Below are positions 5,525 through 5,552 of a stretch of DNA of 5,552 nucleotides, in pieces; positions within the stretch are counted from its first letter, which is position 1, and every line of letters starts with the position of its first letter. Below the pieces are notes generated by a model. The model was not told the DNA's origin. It did not search any database and worked only from the letters and a program-made list of their open reading frames with translations. This stretch comes from Rickettsiales bacterium (GTDB taxonomy: Bacteria; Pseudomonadota; Alphaproteobacteria; Rickettsiales; UBA1997), in NCBI GenBank assembly GCA_947496905.1, contig CANMEW010000084.1:1-5552 (forward strand), given 5' to 3'. Position numbers and translations under genes: made by a program.

Positions 5525-5552
5525 TATCCCTCTAATCTCCAGACAAATTTCC

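Noticed and set aside
1..5552. Mobile element, CRISPR array, or defence or toxin-antitoxin system
   Set aside because: No transposase, integrase, regularly spaced direct repeats or small toxin-antitoxin-like pair was seen; all sizeable plus and minus frames are explained by five genes and one tRNA.

Overview
The window looks like an ordinary chromosomal stretch from an AT-rich Gram-negative proteobacterium, most likely an alphaproteobacterium, possibly of the Rickettsiales/Holosporales type. The inference rests on three things. It has a Coq7-type ubiquinone hydroxylase, a LolD-type lipoprotein-export ATPase, and a CarD protein whose core carries the WSRRAQEYE...INSGD signature I associate with alphaproteobacterial CarD/CdnL. 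Taxonomy below class level cannot be fixed from these bases.

Layout, left to right. coq7 (12-575, +) faces a family-4 glycosyltransferase gene (652-1731, -); two back-to-back perfect hairpins (608-629 and 632-652) fill the space where they converge. The glycosyltransferase lies 45 bp downstream of a membrane-anchored M23 peptidoglycan endopeptidase gene (1777-3171, -, apparent TTG start), probably in the same transcript. A 207-bp divergent intergenic region (3172-3378) separates this cell-envelope pair from a CarD-family regulator (3379-4590, +), which is followed after 17 bp by lolD (4608-5324, +). A 12-bp-stem inverted repeat (5329-5371) follows lolD, and a tRNA-Thr(UGU) with an encoded CCA (5450-5524) closes the window. 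No intergenic gap exceeds 300 bases. I saw no mobile element, CRISPR array or riboswitch.

How the parts relate: coq7 supplies the respiratory quinone; the M23 enzyme and the glycosyltransferase act on envelope polymers; LolD powers lipoprotein sorting to the outer membrane; CarD acts on RNA polymerase at promoters.

The most unusual item is the CarD protein. Its conventional core is flanked by a lysine-rich, histone-H1-like N-terminal tail of about 135 residues and by a C-terminal acidic tail of about 35 residues (26 Asp/Glu) ending in a small basic cluster. Other points of interest are the absence of Shine-Dalgarno sequences before the visible starts, recurrent sense-strand C5-C6 tracts just upstream of four genes, and a T-stem mismatch in the tRNA.
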